Below are positions 49,604 to 62,400 of a stretch of 64,000 bases of DNA, piece by piece. Source of the DNA: Vitis vinifera (taxonomy: Eukaryota > Streptophyta > Magnoliopsida > Vitales > Vitaceae); assembly GCF_030704535.1 (NCBI RefSeq), contig NC_081818.1, positions 1,811,001-1,875,000 of the forward strand, read 5' to 3'. Positions within the stretch are counted from its first letter, which is position 1; each line of letters opens with the position of its first letter. The position numbers were made by a program, and so were the translations under genes. The notes beneath the pieces are model-generated. The model had not been told where the DNA came from and did no database searches. It saw only the letters and a program-made list of their open reading frames with translations.

Positions 49604-52356
49604 TGTAGGCCCCCCCAAGGAGCTGGGGGGACTAGTCTTTTATTATTTCTTTGCTGTTTTTCCGGACGGATCTCAAGTGGGCTGCTTTCATGCGGCTGAT
49701 GGGAGGTTGGCTCGGGCAGAGAAGTGCGGCTGACAGGTTTGCAAACAGAGTGGCTTGTTGAGGAAGATGAAAAACAGGGGAAAAAGGAGGAGCTGAGAAA
49801 AAGAAAGAAAAAAAGCTGGCTGGAGAGGGAGACAGTTTGAGCTGGATTTTTAGAGAGAAAGCTGGAAGAAGAAGGAGAGTGAGAGCTGGAGGAGGGGGGA
49901 GACAGATGAAAAAGGGGGAAGGACTTTTTTACTCGGAAAAAAATTTCTGCTTGAGAGGATTCACGCAGGTTTAGCATTCTTACGTCTTAAGTTTCTCCAT
50001 TATTACCGTTTTGCTATATTTTTTTGCTGATATCCGAATACCTGCTTTGATCATCTAAGATGTTAAACTCACTTTTCATGGTTACTTGTCGAGTCTCTGT
50101 TCTTCTTCTAAGTGTACCGTATGATGGTTGCGCTACTTATTCATGTGTTAGGATCCCCCACTAGCTTCTTTTGAAAGCTTCTTAATCTTCATTAAAATAG
50201 GTTTTGGAGTTAAAGGCATCATCCTCTCTCCCGCATGCTCTGTTTCTTCATTCTATTTTCCTCTGTTTCTGTTCTCTTTCTTTCTTTGAGTGTTGGGCAT
50301 CTCGTTTGAGTTTGGCTGTCTGGATTGGGGTGTTCTTTGAGGGGGGTCTCTACATCAGAATCTTTGGGATATTGCCACGTTTCCTATTGGACAAGTTGAA
50401 AGCCAACAAGTTAAAGGCACTGAGAAGGCGTCAATAACTTTGAGCAGGTTCTTTATGACCTTCCTGTGGATTTTGTGTCTTCCGTAATCCATGAAATGAA
50501 AATCATATTTGAAGAATATTCGGATTGTTAGTATGGTGTCATTGCTTGCAACTCCCATTGATGTTATGGTCGATGTTGGTATTGGAGCTTCTCTGAATGT
50601 CCTCACCAAAGGTGACCGAGCATTAGGAAGTGCTCATATGCCGAATTGCACCACGCCTGATGGAGATATTGACTGGGACGGCTTTTGTGTTAGTCTATGG
50701 GGTCCCGTACCTATTAGCTCACTTCCAGATGCAACAACGGAACCTCCTCGGCAAGGTAGCAGAGAGCTATTACTTGACAGCGGCATCAATGGGGTTGAGA
50801 GCAATTGAAAATCTGAAGAACAACCCATCAAGGTTGATGTGCTGGTGCCCCCTGCAGTCAAGTCTGCAGTAGTGAAAGCGAAGCCTACTGTGAGTGCCCC
50901 CCCCAGGAGATTGCATAATTTATATTAAAGAGTACAGTAAGTTCCCATACAAAATATTAGTTTTCTTCAAAGTTACCAATTCACTTTTTTGACTTTGATT
51001 CTTTATTAAAGTTGATGCTGACATATAAATAAATTTTTGTTGGTAAAAGGGCATTCACACTCTCAAACTTACCCAAAGCCATATGTTACATGTCATATAA
51101 ATGAAAAAAGGCCCGGTTTTCACTAACCCAAATCCATATGTCATTTTATTTATTTATTACTATTATTATTTTCTTCACCTTTTTATGCCAAAATTTAATT
51201 TTAAAAACTTTAATCTTTAAATAATTTTCCTAAACTCCAATTTCTTCTAAATTTAAATTTAAATTCCCAATTTTTAATTTTCACACCAGTTTATTTAATC
51301 ATTGTCATTTTATTCATTTATTTATTTGTTTATTTTTAAAATTCCATCTTTAAACAAATTCTTCAAAATTCCGGCTTTCGAATTTAATTTTCAATTTCGA
51401 AAATTCCAATATTTCCATTCATTTATTTAATCATTATTTTCGTCCTTATTATTATTATTATTCCATTTATTTATTTATTTTAAAATTTCATTTTTTTTAA
51501 CATTTTTTTGAAAATTCCAATTTCCAAACTTAATTTCCGATTTCCAAAATTCTAATTTCTTTCTAATTTAATATTCAAAATTCAAACTCTTAAACTTAAT
51601 TCCCAAAATCCCGATTTTCAAACAAATTCCAAGAATCCAGTCTTCACTCGAATAATTTTAATTCTATTTCGGTTCCTAAATAATCTTCGGATATCTTTGA
51701 TTTTACATAAGTAATAATGAATTCTTCATAATTCTAAAACACGAAATTTGGGGGACTAGTTCATGAACAATAAATTGGGCTTTGGTGAGGGCCCCATGTT
51801 TGATCCTTATTGACTGTCAACCGTTGTGCTTAATATATTTTGCTTGATTTTCATTTTGCACTCCGATATGCATGAGCTATAATTTGTATTCGTTAATTGT
51901 GTACTAACCTCACTTTTTGATAAGCGCATTGTGGCTCGTCACCCAGGTACGTATCTATTCCCAATTCGGTATTTCCATATACATGTTTTGATTCTCCTAT
52001 GTGCATGATAGTTCCGGGTATTCATTGTTTTCCTCATCAATTGTCATGATTGCTTCATTTTATTAGTAGAGACCCGACTTTAGGGGCTTAGAGGGGTGCT
52101 ACGGTCTTTACCGTACCTTCCCGATAAGTAACCTGACCCCCGAACCCGATCCGGTTTTTCACAGACCACCTTTCCCAAAACAAGGAGTCACACTTAGGGT
52201 TTTTCTTCCTTATTTTGTTTACCCTTTAAAAAATAAAACAAAAATAAGTGGCGACTCCAAGTCATTTCTTTTTAATAAATAAAAATCATTTTTCAAATCA
52301 AAATCGAGTTTCGCCATCGAGTGGGAAACGCATTGAGCCGAAATGCGGGGTCCACA
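49604..52356. mobile_element. LTR-type insertion (probably solo LTR), 2753 bp, 5-bp target duplication
   Basis: The segment starts TGTAGGCCCC and ends GGGGTCCACA, the TG...CA ends of an LTR. It is flanked by GCCGC on both sides (49599-49603 and 52357-52361), which restores the interrupted 38-bp repeat. The right part (51740-52356), with GTGGCGACTCCAAG and GAGTGGGAAACGC, is typical of the long LTRs of grape gypsy elements as I remember them. No gag-pol is present and I found no second LTR copy inside, so a solo LTR is the simplest reading. Confidence 0.65.
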
Positions 52357-52485
52357 GCCGCATTTGGCAAATGCGGCTTTAGTTAATTTTTATTTAAATT
52401 TAAATTTAATTAAAAAATTATTAAATTACTTAATATACTTAAAAATAATAAATTATTTATATTTAAAAATAATAAATCATTTATA

Positions 52486-53380
52486 TTTTAAAATATACTT
52501 AAATAATAAATTATTTATATTTAAACTTAAAAATCTAGTATTATTTCAACAAACATAAATTGATAAATAGAAGATATTATAAATGAATATTTGATTTATT
52601 AATAAATTAATAATCTTAAAATAATAAACTTATATAACATATAAATAATATATAAAATTGTATAATTTATTAATTTAATATATTTAATTTGTTAATTTTT
52701 AAGATATTAATTTATTTATATTATGATAAATTTATCTTTATCGAAATAATATTTTAAAAATATACTTAAATAATAAATTATTTATATTTAAACTTAAAAA
52801 TCTAGTATTATTTCAATAAACATAAATTGATAAATAGAAGATATTATAAATGAATATTTGATTTATTAATAAATTAATAATCTTAAAATAATAAAATTAT
52901 ATAACATATAAATAATATATAAAATTATATAAATTATTAATTTAATATATTTAATTTGTTAATTTTTAAGATATTAATTTATTTATATTATGATAAATTT
53001 ATCTTTATCGAAATAATAGTATAGTAGTTAATAACTGAGATTTCAATTATAATATTTTTTTTTTACTTTCCAATTTAATTAAAAACTATTAAATCACAAT
53101 TTATGATTGAAATTTTAAAAATATACTTAAATAATAAATTATTTATATTTAAACTTAAAAATCTAGTATTATTTCATCAAACATAAATTGATAAATAGAA
53201 GATATTATAAATGAATATTTGATTTATTAATAAATTAATAATCTTAAAATAATAAATTTATATAACATATAAATAATATATAAAATTGTATAATTTATTA
53301 ATTTAAGATATTTAATTTGTTAATTTTTAAGATATTAATTTATTTATATTATGAAAAATTTATCTTTAACAAAATAATAA
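52486..53380. repeat. Three copies of a 265-bp AT-rich unit
   Basis: Units start near 52486, 52751 and 53112, each beginning TTTTAAAAATATACTTAAATA and ending near ATCTTTATCGAAATAAT. The first two are adjacent (265-base period). The third is separated by about 95 bases of other sequence. Identity by eye is very high. Confidence 0.9.
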
Positions 53381-53547
53381 CATACTCTTAAGTCGTAGTT
53401 GTCATATATAGATTTTTTTACAAAATTAGTTAATGAAATTAATTACAAAAAGTCTACTACAAAATGTAATTTTTAATAGTTTAATTAAAGTCACAAAAAA
53501 TATCCACTAAACATTAATATAGTGGAAAATAAAAAACATATATAATC

Positions 53548-53778
53548 TCACATGCCTCCACAAGGAGAAAACCTATGTGTAACTGGTACTCTCTTCCTTT
53601 TTAGACGCCCCTCTCTAACTGTAGCAAGTACTGCATGTGACACATGAAGAACATTTGTCTGTGATGGGGCTAGAGCTGGAAATAGAGGTGGTGGAGGAGG
53701 TAGCAATCTAGGTCGACGTAAGCCCCGCCTACCCCTCGAAATGACTGGCGGTAAATCTAGCTGAGTAGATGTGTCAAT
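53548..53778 (-). pseudogene. C-terminal exon of a plant-mobile-domain type element gene
   Basis: The minus strand has an acceptor (TTAGTGCAG) ending at 53779. An open frame of 77 codons follows, with TQLDLPPVISRGRRGLRRP, a Pro/Leu run, and REGRLKRKRVPV near the end. I recognise this C-terminus from proteins annotated in grape as plant mobile domain or phosphatase-7-long-form-like products carried by Mutator-type elements. No upstream exon is visible between 53.8 and 55.7 kb, so it is a relic. Confidence 0.5.
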
Positions 53779-53784
53779 CTGCAC

Positions 53785-55845
53785 TAATAGTGGATAAGAA
53801 ATAATACAAAGAAAGTGAAACAGTGACGTGGATGAATTGACAATACCTGCTAAAGAAAGGAATTAAATGAAATCCTAAATTACTCTATAAAGTGCATTTA
53901 GGTAATTTTGCAGATTTAGCGTTTTTTAATGTTATTAGTAAAAAATTGGTACTTGAATTGTATTCATAATTTGAAAAGTTTTTTTATTGAAACTTTCTTC
54001 TTAAAAGAAGTGTCAATATTTCTAAACTTTCTATTTTATAAATTAATCTCTTTTCTCTTAAGTTTCTAGTTTGAGTCTTCAGAATTTTGAAGTCTTTGTT
54101 ATTAGAAATTTTATCCGAAGGTGTTTCTATGAAGTAGGATGTTAATTCTAAAAATGGAGTTTTTTTTTTTTTTTTTTTGATTTTATTTTTCAAAGATTTA
54201 GGAGTTCTCAAAAATGAACAATAGTCCTAACAAGTTGCTACATAGGTTAGGTTTGCTTTCCATAATTTTTTTTAGTTTTAAGGGTTCTAAAACTTTATAA
54301 ATAAAGCTAATGGATGTAAAAGGGGATGATGATTGATGATCCAAAGATTTTTATTTTTATTTTTTTATGGGTGCAAATTTTGCAATTTTCATGGTAGGAC
54401 TTAATTATTTTACTTCTAAGTGAGACTCCTAGGGCCTATGTAAGTTTGTAAGATTGCTTCTTTATCCTTTTTTTTTTCCTATTTTTTATTTTATTTTTTC
54501 CCTACTATTATAATTTTATCTTTCTTCTCCTTAAATCTCAAAAGACTAAAGTCCTAGTCCGCCTATTTGATTATAGAAAACCATCCGAGTGTTGTCAAAT
54601 ATCAAGCAATCAATTACACACAAAATGTAATAACATCATTCAAAAGATCACCAACCAAATCACAAATGAAATTTAATGTCAATGAAAGTACGTATTTTCA
54701 TATTTTGAATGACTCATAATGATCATGATGATACAATAAGTTTCTTGATGAACTTAACACTGTCAAAGAGTTCTAAGCAGGATGAAAAATAAATAAAAAG
54801 TGAAACCATGACTAGTTAGCAACTTAGCTTACCTCAAGTGAATCAAGATGTTCCAAGGTTTCAATAGTTATATTATTATCATCCATTATTAAGTATTTAC
54901 TTTGACTTTTCCAATCAATATAAAAAACAAACAATAAAACAACTATTCCAATTCCAAAGTTTCAAATTTCAAACCAACCAACTACCCTTTTGATTTGAAT
55001 AATTAACAATTACTAGGGTGGGTCCCCTTGTGTTATTCAAAAGCCAGCAATTATCTAATTGAATTTTTTTTTGTTTGATAAATAAAGAGAAATTTTTCTA
55101 ATTGAAATTTGATAATTGATTAATGAACATCACGCATAACTGTGGTATTATGTTGACTTGTTATGAAATTAAATAATATTTTTTAACAAAAACAAGATAT
55201 TAAGTAAATTAGCAATTGAAAATATGAAAATAAAAATAAATAACACTATATTTTATAAAATTTATTTAAAAGTGAAATATTTAAATATGATATATTTATA
55301 AAAATGACTCTACTACACCTTCAAACTTTAATTCTTATATTCATTTAAATATTCAAATATATAAATATTTTATAAATTTAGTCATTTACTTAATATCAAT
55401 AGGAAAATTTAGTAATATTAATATAAATTTAGTAAATTCAGTTAATTCCATAGGAAAAGTGATAAGCTGATGTACTAATACCAGAGCAAACCCATAATAA
55501 TAATTCCATAGGAAAATTTCATAATAATAATATGATAAAATTATTTTTATTAATATCTTTTTTATTTAATCTTTAATTTTATTAAAAATTATAATATATT
55601 CTATTAAGATGAGATAAAATTGTTCTCATGATTTGTTTTTTTTTTTTTTAACTCTATTAAATCTAAAAATCAAAATGCTACCCACTTTTTTCACTCGGGC
55701 ATGAAGAACCCCTTTTTTGAAGTTGCCTTCCAGCCGGAGAATCCCTAAAAAAGCCCTTCTCTCACTCTGCCACTCTCAATCCTCGCAGGTACTAATCTAA
55801 TCATGTTATTATTATTTTTTTTTGCAAACCCCCTTTGATTCCCAA
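53785..55845. other. AT-rich interior of the Mutator-like element
   Basis: I see no coding sequence. Poly-T runs (54159-54179) and short AT repeats only. From about 55690 a GC-richer segment with CTCTCACTCTGCCACTCTC and a cag|gt-like junction resembles a captured 5' leader. Confidence 0.4.
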
Positions 55846-55846
55846 T

Positions 55847-55966
55847 AAAATCCATGCCCCATTCGATTTCCGGGAAAATTCATCCTCGTTTGATTTCCGA
55901 GAAAATCCATGCCCCATTCTATTTTTGCGAAAATTCATCCTCGTTTGATTTCCGAGAAAATCCATG
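55847..55966. repeat. 55-bp tandem repeat, about 2.2 copies
   Basis: AAAATCCATGCCCCATTC recurs at 55847 and 55902 and in part at 55957, alternating with AAAATTCATCCTCGTTTGA. It lies in the right part of the Mutator-like element. Confidence 0.85.
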
Positions 55967-56398
55967 CAAAACCCCCAAGGAAAACCAAAAAAATTGCTTT
56001 TCTTTTGCTCTTTGTGTTTTCTGGATCCATTTTAGGGGTCTCTTTGCTGTTGTGCCATTGGATTTAAATTTCAAGAACCCTAAATCAAAACTGAGAAACG
56101 GGAAAAATCAAGAATTTTTTTCTTTCTATTTTCATTCTCGTTTCCCACTTTTCTCAGCATCCAACGGGAAAAATAAAAATACTAACAACACATGATAAAA
56201 AAAAACTCAGATCTGAAAAAAAAATTAACACTAACCTCAACCTCCAACGTCAGTGGCCCACTGGTGGGGCTTCGATTTTTAAGGAAAAATGAGCACGGGC
56301 TGGGAATAGAGAGTATATCGGATGGAGTTGTAGCTCCAATGTCTCCCTCAGTGGCCCACTGGTGGGCCTAGGGTTTTTAACAAAAAAAACCACACGCA

Positions 56399-56502
56399 GA
56401 GAACAGGGGAAGAGAGCAGCTCGGATGTTTGGGAAAGTAAAAAATAAAAAGAGAACAGGGGAAGAGAGCAGCTCGGGTGTTTGGGAAAGTAAAAAATAAA
56501 AA
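56399..56502. repeat. 52-bp tandem duplication
   Basis: GAGAACAGGGGAAGAGAGCA starts at 56399 and 56451, and the two units differ at one base (CGGATG/CGGGTG). It lies near the right end of the Mutator-like element. Confidence 0.9.
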
Positions 56503-57087
56503 GAATAAAAAATTACTTTGTATGTTGACGTGGGCTGAAAAGGGCTATTTTGAACATTTGTTTGAAAAGCAGGCCATTCTGAGCATTTTGTTTCAACGGA
56601 AGGCTATTTTGACCCATAAGTCGGGATAAAGGGTGTGAGTCGTTACAATCTTCTGATGATTAATCAACAAAGAAAAAAAAAATTATAGGCTTTCTATTTT
56701 TGTTTTTATTATAATAATTAATATTTTGATGACTAGTTTTGTAAGTATAGTGTCAAACATCCGTCACACAAATGTAATATAAAAAAGTTGAGACCCATGA
56801 TTGAAAAAGTGAAAAAGTATCAAAACGAAAAAGTAAAAAAATATTGGGGTCAAAACCAAAATATCACAATCTTACTAAACCCCTTTTAAGCGCTGTAAGC
56901 TTGTATCCTCTGCTACGAGCAGAGACTCAGAAATCAGAATCGAGGTCACTCTCCATTTTTTTTTTTCGCTTTCCGATTTTCTCAGCAACCAAGCAGTTCT
57001 CTTGTCTCGTTCTGCTTCGCTTTGTTCATTCTGACAGATTCTTCTTTGCAAGTCAAGCAACACCGCTGAATTTTCGTTTTTCAGAAG

Positions 57088-59431
57088 ATGGTACGCTATA
57101 CCCACTGAATTCAGTTTAGGGTTAGGGTTTGGTGTACAGTATCTATTTATATCTTCATTTATTTGTGTTTTAACGATTCAGTTGTTTCGTTTTTCAGCTT
57201 CCTCTTTCTCTGCTCAAGACTGCTCAAGGTCACCCTATGGTAAGGGTTGTTTCCTCTGTGTTATTGTCGTTATAACTTTAGCTGCAACTGTGAATAACAT
57301 GAGTTGAACACTGATTTTTTCCCTTTTTTTCAGAAACCAAAACATATAGCATAGGTCTATTATTTTCCTCTTCTTTTCCTCTGGTGAGATGGCTAGGTAT
57401 TTTAGTATATATTTTACAAGTCATTGTTATTATTGTGGCAGTTGGTGGAGCTGAAAAATGGGGAAACTTACAATGGTCATTTAGTGAATTGTGATACATG
57501 GATGAACATCCATCTGCGTGAAGTCATCTGCACTTCAAAAGTATGGTATTTCTTTCAATCAATTATGTCTTATTTTTCTTTAATTTATTTTTATAATGAC
57601 TTAAAATGATCATCTTCTGTGATTCATGGTCACAATGGGAATTAAAATGTAGGATGGAGATAGGTTTTGGAGAATGCCAGAATGCTACATTCGTGGGAAT
57701 ACAATTAAGTATCTCAGAGTCCCTGACGAGGTATATTTGGTTTTTCATTGATATCTAAGTTTAAAGCTATATTGCTATTATATTCATATTTATGCTTCTT
57801 TGTTATAGGCTATATTTCTAAACCCCAAGTTTTCAGGATTTTCATTTAGTGGTTACTATGGATTTTGTCTCAAGTTGAAAATGAATTTAATTAACAAAAC
57901 TGGACAATTTCTTAAATTTCCATAGAAAATTTTGATTATAGAAAGAAGGAAATTTTGGAGCATGATTCTGCCATGATTTTTAAGTCTATCTTCAAGGACG
58001 GGAAACACAAAGTATTTGACACTCTGATAAAATTTGAAAATGTCTTCCTGAAGTTGGTTTTCATGGTGATCAAAATCTTGAAACCGGGGGGGTGGTGTGG
58101 AAGGTTATCTCTCCATCATTTTGTGGATAGAATTGGATGTGGCTGATCTCTGCATTCATGCATTTTTCTCAGATGTTTTTCCTTCCTTTCTACTCCTACA
58201 TGTGTATCCTGCGTATGCCTCATTTGTACTTGGGATTGACCTTTTTAGAAAGCTAATCTGATCTAATTTACTTCTGCCTACAAAAAATGATTCTTAATTT
58301 AGTCATAGCATGCTTATTAAAGCAGCAATTGATGCAGCTTGGAGCTTGACACCTATTGCTAACCTTTCTTTGATCCAAGCACATTTAGCTGTAATTTCTT
58401 CACTTCTAACTTCTAATGTATGGAGTCCTTTTCATTAAGAGAGGAAGTTTTAGAGCCTTGACTTCAAGAACATAGATGTATTTGGGAGAACCACATCCCT
58501 TCAGCAATTCTGTAAGATGATAAAAGTTGTTAGCGTGCTTTAAATGGAAGACTATGAGCAATTAGAAATATATATTAAGCCTATGTTTATTTGAAATGTT
58601 ATTGGGAGTATGAGTGGGCATTCCTAGAACTAGTGCGCAATAATTTATTGAAGGAATCTGTTTGAAATTATTGTATAAGTAATTTGTGGATGAATTGATT
58701 GTGTTTGGCCAAGATCTATGGCTCAAACGAAGAGCATTCTGGTGCACATAGAAGGCCTTTAAAGTTGAGTACACAGCTAGTTGCGTGCATCCAGAATGGA
58801 TTGATGTGAAAGTATGTGTTGAATTTATTTATGGTTTCAAATCAGGCCAAGCTGCCCATAACTTGGCATGTGTGGACCAAACTGAATGGCTTGAACCATG
58901 TGACATCTGAACCTGCCCTGGATCAACTCTTAGTGGCATGGCAATACGTATACTTCTTGCTTGTGTGTATCATGCATTCTAGTTTGGAATCACAGAATCA
59001 GGATAGATTAGATGGTCTGTGTGTTGTTTCCAAACCTAGGTATTGGGATGATAATGTAGATAAAATCCTGCTGATATCTTCCTTGCTCAAGCCTTAGATA
59101 GCTCCCCTTTTGTAGGAGCACATCTTGCTGATGATAACGTTTGAGCAGATTCTTTTCCTAAAATCTTTCCTTTCTTTAACATCCTGTTACATAATGGTTG
59201 AAATCCCATAATCAAATAAAAAGGAGATTGGAGATTTTGGTTCTTTGTACTGTGTGTGTGTGTGTGAAATGATGCATTTTAGCCAAATCACACATTGATG
59301 TGCTCCTTATGGCATTGTTTTCCAAGCTTGTACTAGTTGTTATTATACAGTCATGGTGATCTTTCTATGGAAATGTTCAAGCTTTAGATGTGCATGATTA
59401 TAACATAGAGATTGGTTGCACACTGACTAGG

Positions 59432-59463
<32 letters not shown>

Positions 59464-62400
59464 CTCTGGAATGATGCATTTTAGCCAAATCATACGTTGA
59501 TGTGCTCCTTATGGCATTGTTGTCTAAGCTTGTGCTAGTTATCATTCAGTCACATCGGTGGTCTTTCTATGCACATGTTCAAGCTTTAGATGGCAGTCTG
59601 TTTGTAGAAGCGCATCTCTGATGATAACACAGAGAATGGTTGCACACTGACCAGAGTCCTTCCCTGAATTTTCTTCAATTTCTTCTTCTTCTGTAGATGT
59701 CATCATATGGTCATCCTGGCATTTTTTCCTTTGCACTTCTTCAAGCTTTAGATGCTGGTTCTTTTGTTGAAGTTCATCTGTCTAATGATAATGTAGAGAT
59801 TGGTTGTTTGCTGATAGAGTCCTTCCCCTAAATTCTTCTTCTTTGGAACCCATGCAAATTTTGCAATTAGACATTTTTAGGTCTTCTTGTTGATTTTATC
59901 ATTTCAGATCCTCCCTCTCCTAGTCTTCTCTTCTTCTTTCTTCTATGTCTTCTTGATGCGTTTATTATTTTTAATTCTTCTTATTCTAATCACATTGCAA
60001 TGTGTTTGGAATCCACACAAATTTTGCAATTGCATCTTTTTAGGTCTTCTTCGCCTTCTTTTTCTTCTGCTAATCACATGCAAATTTTGCAATTAGACTT
60101 TTTTTTAGGTCTTGTTGATGCTTTTATTATTTTTAATCATTCTTCTTTGAACCCATGCAATTTTTGCAAGTACACTTTTTGCAAGTACACTTTTTTAAGT
60201 CTTCTTCTCATCTAACAATTTGCAATTAGACTTTTTTAGGTCATCTTATTCTTATTCTCACAATACTATATATGGAACTCATGCAAATTTTGCAATTTCT
60301 TCTTCTTCTTTTTGATCCCATGTGTGAATAGAAAGTTGGATCTACATTTGACCTCACTTAAATCAAGAGAATTTTCATTTCAAACCCCGGTTCAAACAGG
60401 AGGATGCCATGCTAATGTGCCTTGGAAGATCCACATCTCGGGGTTGTTTGCAATTAGACTTCTTTAGGTTTTGTCAATGCTTTTATTATTATTACTCATT
60501 TTTACATTTTATTCTTTTTGCATCATGATAATTGAGACGATTGACAATTAATGTCCTTTTTCATGAAAGAATGAGTAGGTTTTTCTGGAATTGGACCTAA
60601 AGTGATTGCCTTTATATTTCTATATCATCTATTTCTATGCTGGGTTTAAACTGCAAATTTTGCAATTAGACCTTTTTGGGTCTTGTTGATGCTTTTGTTA
60701 TCTTTAATCCTTTTAACAGTTTATTCTTTTTGCATCATGATAATTGAGGCAATTGACAATTAAAGTCCTTTCTTCATGAATGATGAGTAGGTTTTTCTGG
60801 AATTGGACCTCAATCAATTGCCTTTATACATCAACATTGTCTATTTCTATGCTGGTTTTTACTTTTTGTATCACTCCACTTAAGTTGAGCTGTAGATAGG
60901 TTATATCCTCTTGTTAGTTCTTCAGCTAGTCTTATTGCTTCTTAAGCCCAATAAGAATTCAACTCCCTAACATATGATATGTTTGCAATTCATAAAAACT
61001 GTGCATTCTATTTATTATTTGATATCCCCTGACTAAACAATTAGATTTTTTTTAGTCGTATTGCCCCTCTGGCCTAATAAGAATTCAATTCCATAATAAT
61101 CATGTCTCTTGACAATTATGACCAAAATGGCAAAAGGTTACCTGATGGTTGAAATTTGAAATTTGCAATTAACTGAATCCTGCATACAACTCTTTCATAT
61201 TTCATCTGGTGTCCACATAACTTATATTGTCTTCGGATTTTTACTAATTGTTGGAGAAGACCTTTTATTATTAGTATTATTATTAGGCAAAGTATTGTTG
61301 TACATGCAACTCATGTTGTATGAGAGACTATGGCACTGTACTGATATTGAGTCCTTGTTTAAATTGATATATGATGCAGCTAAAGATATCAATATTACTA
61401 CTAAAGATATTGATGTTAGTTACTACTTGATTGCTTATAGCAACTTCTTCCGTAGTTAATTGTATCTTCGTTTCTCATTTTGTCTTCATGGTTTGTAAGT
61501 TCTCAACAGTTTGATGTTTTCCTGGAAAAGACTTGATTATGCCTTCTTGCTTTAGAATCTTTCTTGCCTTTTTCTAATCATATTTTATTTTTATTAAATG
61601 CATATCCTTCATCTATAATGACATTGATGGTTTTGTGTTCCAGGTGATTGATAAAGTTCAGGAAGAAACAAAAAATCGTGCCGGTATGGTTTGATTCTAT
61701 TTTCTTTATAGTTGTTTGCATCTTGGTTGATATTGGGCCTACTTCATTAGCTTTATTGGATTGCAGCATTGGATCAGAGGAAACTGGGAGTTGAAGAAAA
61801 AGAATTTGATTCTTTGACATTATTATATCATCACTGATCAGTTTTCACTTACATAATAAACTAGGACTCAGTTTATCTGAGTATTCACAAGCAATTAGCC
61901 GATCCTATTGCTGAATGTTGCTCAGATAGCTCTCTTCTGCTACCTCTGTTATTTCAAGTTCTCATAGAAAGGTTTTACATGGCTTTCAAGTGCATGAAAG
62001 CAATGAAAAAATTTCAAGAACTCTTTTGTGGATGTGCATGAATTTATCAGTAGGTCTTATGGATGTCATGTATTCAGCCTTTAATATTGCTAATTCTTGC
62101 TTCTTAATTGAATTTTCAATTTTCAGATAGAAAGCCACCAGGAGTTGGGCGTGGGAGAGGAAGAGGTAGAGAGGAAGGTGCTGGTGGAAGGCCAGCAAAG
62201 GGCATAGGGCGTGGCATAGATGAAGGTGCCAAAGGCATGGGTGGAGGCCGGGGCAGGGGAGGGCCTGGTGGCAGGAGTGGCGGTAGCAGAGGTACATATT
62301 ATATCTATTTATTCCCATTAAAACAAAGTAAAACTATTATCCAGGACATTTGTCATTATGTGTGCTTATGTCGCCTTTTAGATTTACCTATACACTCCAT

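Larger units (their letters stand above)
49304..56622. mobile_element. Mutator-like transposon, 7319 bp, with 9-bp target duplication
   Basis: The ends GAGTTTTGGGTCAAAATGGCC and (reverse complement of the right end) GACTTATGGGTCAAAATAGCC are inverted. The similarity continues inward with TGTTCAAAATGG-type words over about 100 bases. The 9-mer GGGATAAAG flanks both sides exactly (49295-49303 and 56623-56631), the hallmark of Mutator elements. Inside are 38-bp repeats, an LTR-type insertion, a 265-bp tandem block and a relic of a plant-mobile-domain type coding region, but no transposase (MURA) that I can see. The right end lies 465 bases before the LSM4 start codon. Confidence 0.85.

Noticed and set aside
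50204..50872. Short ORFs in the LTR-type insertion
   Set aside because: Frames are short and overlapping, with no gag, protease or RT motif.
51749..51761. GGGGGACTAGT repeated from 49625, a possible start of a second LTR
   Set aside because: The match does not extend beyond about 12 bases on either side.
55854..56195. 113-codon plus-strand ORF near the right end of the Mutator-like element
   Set aside because: Its first half is translated from the 55-bp tandem repeat and the rest has no resemblance to a known family.
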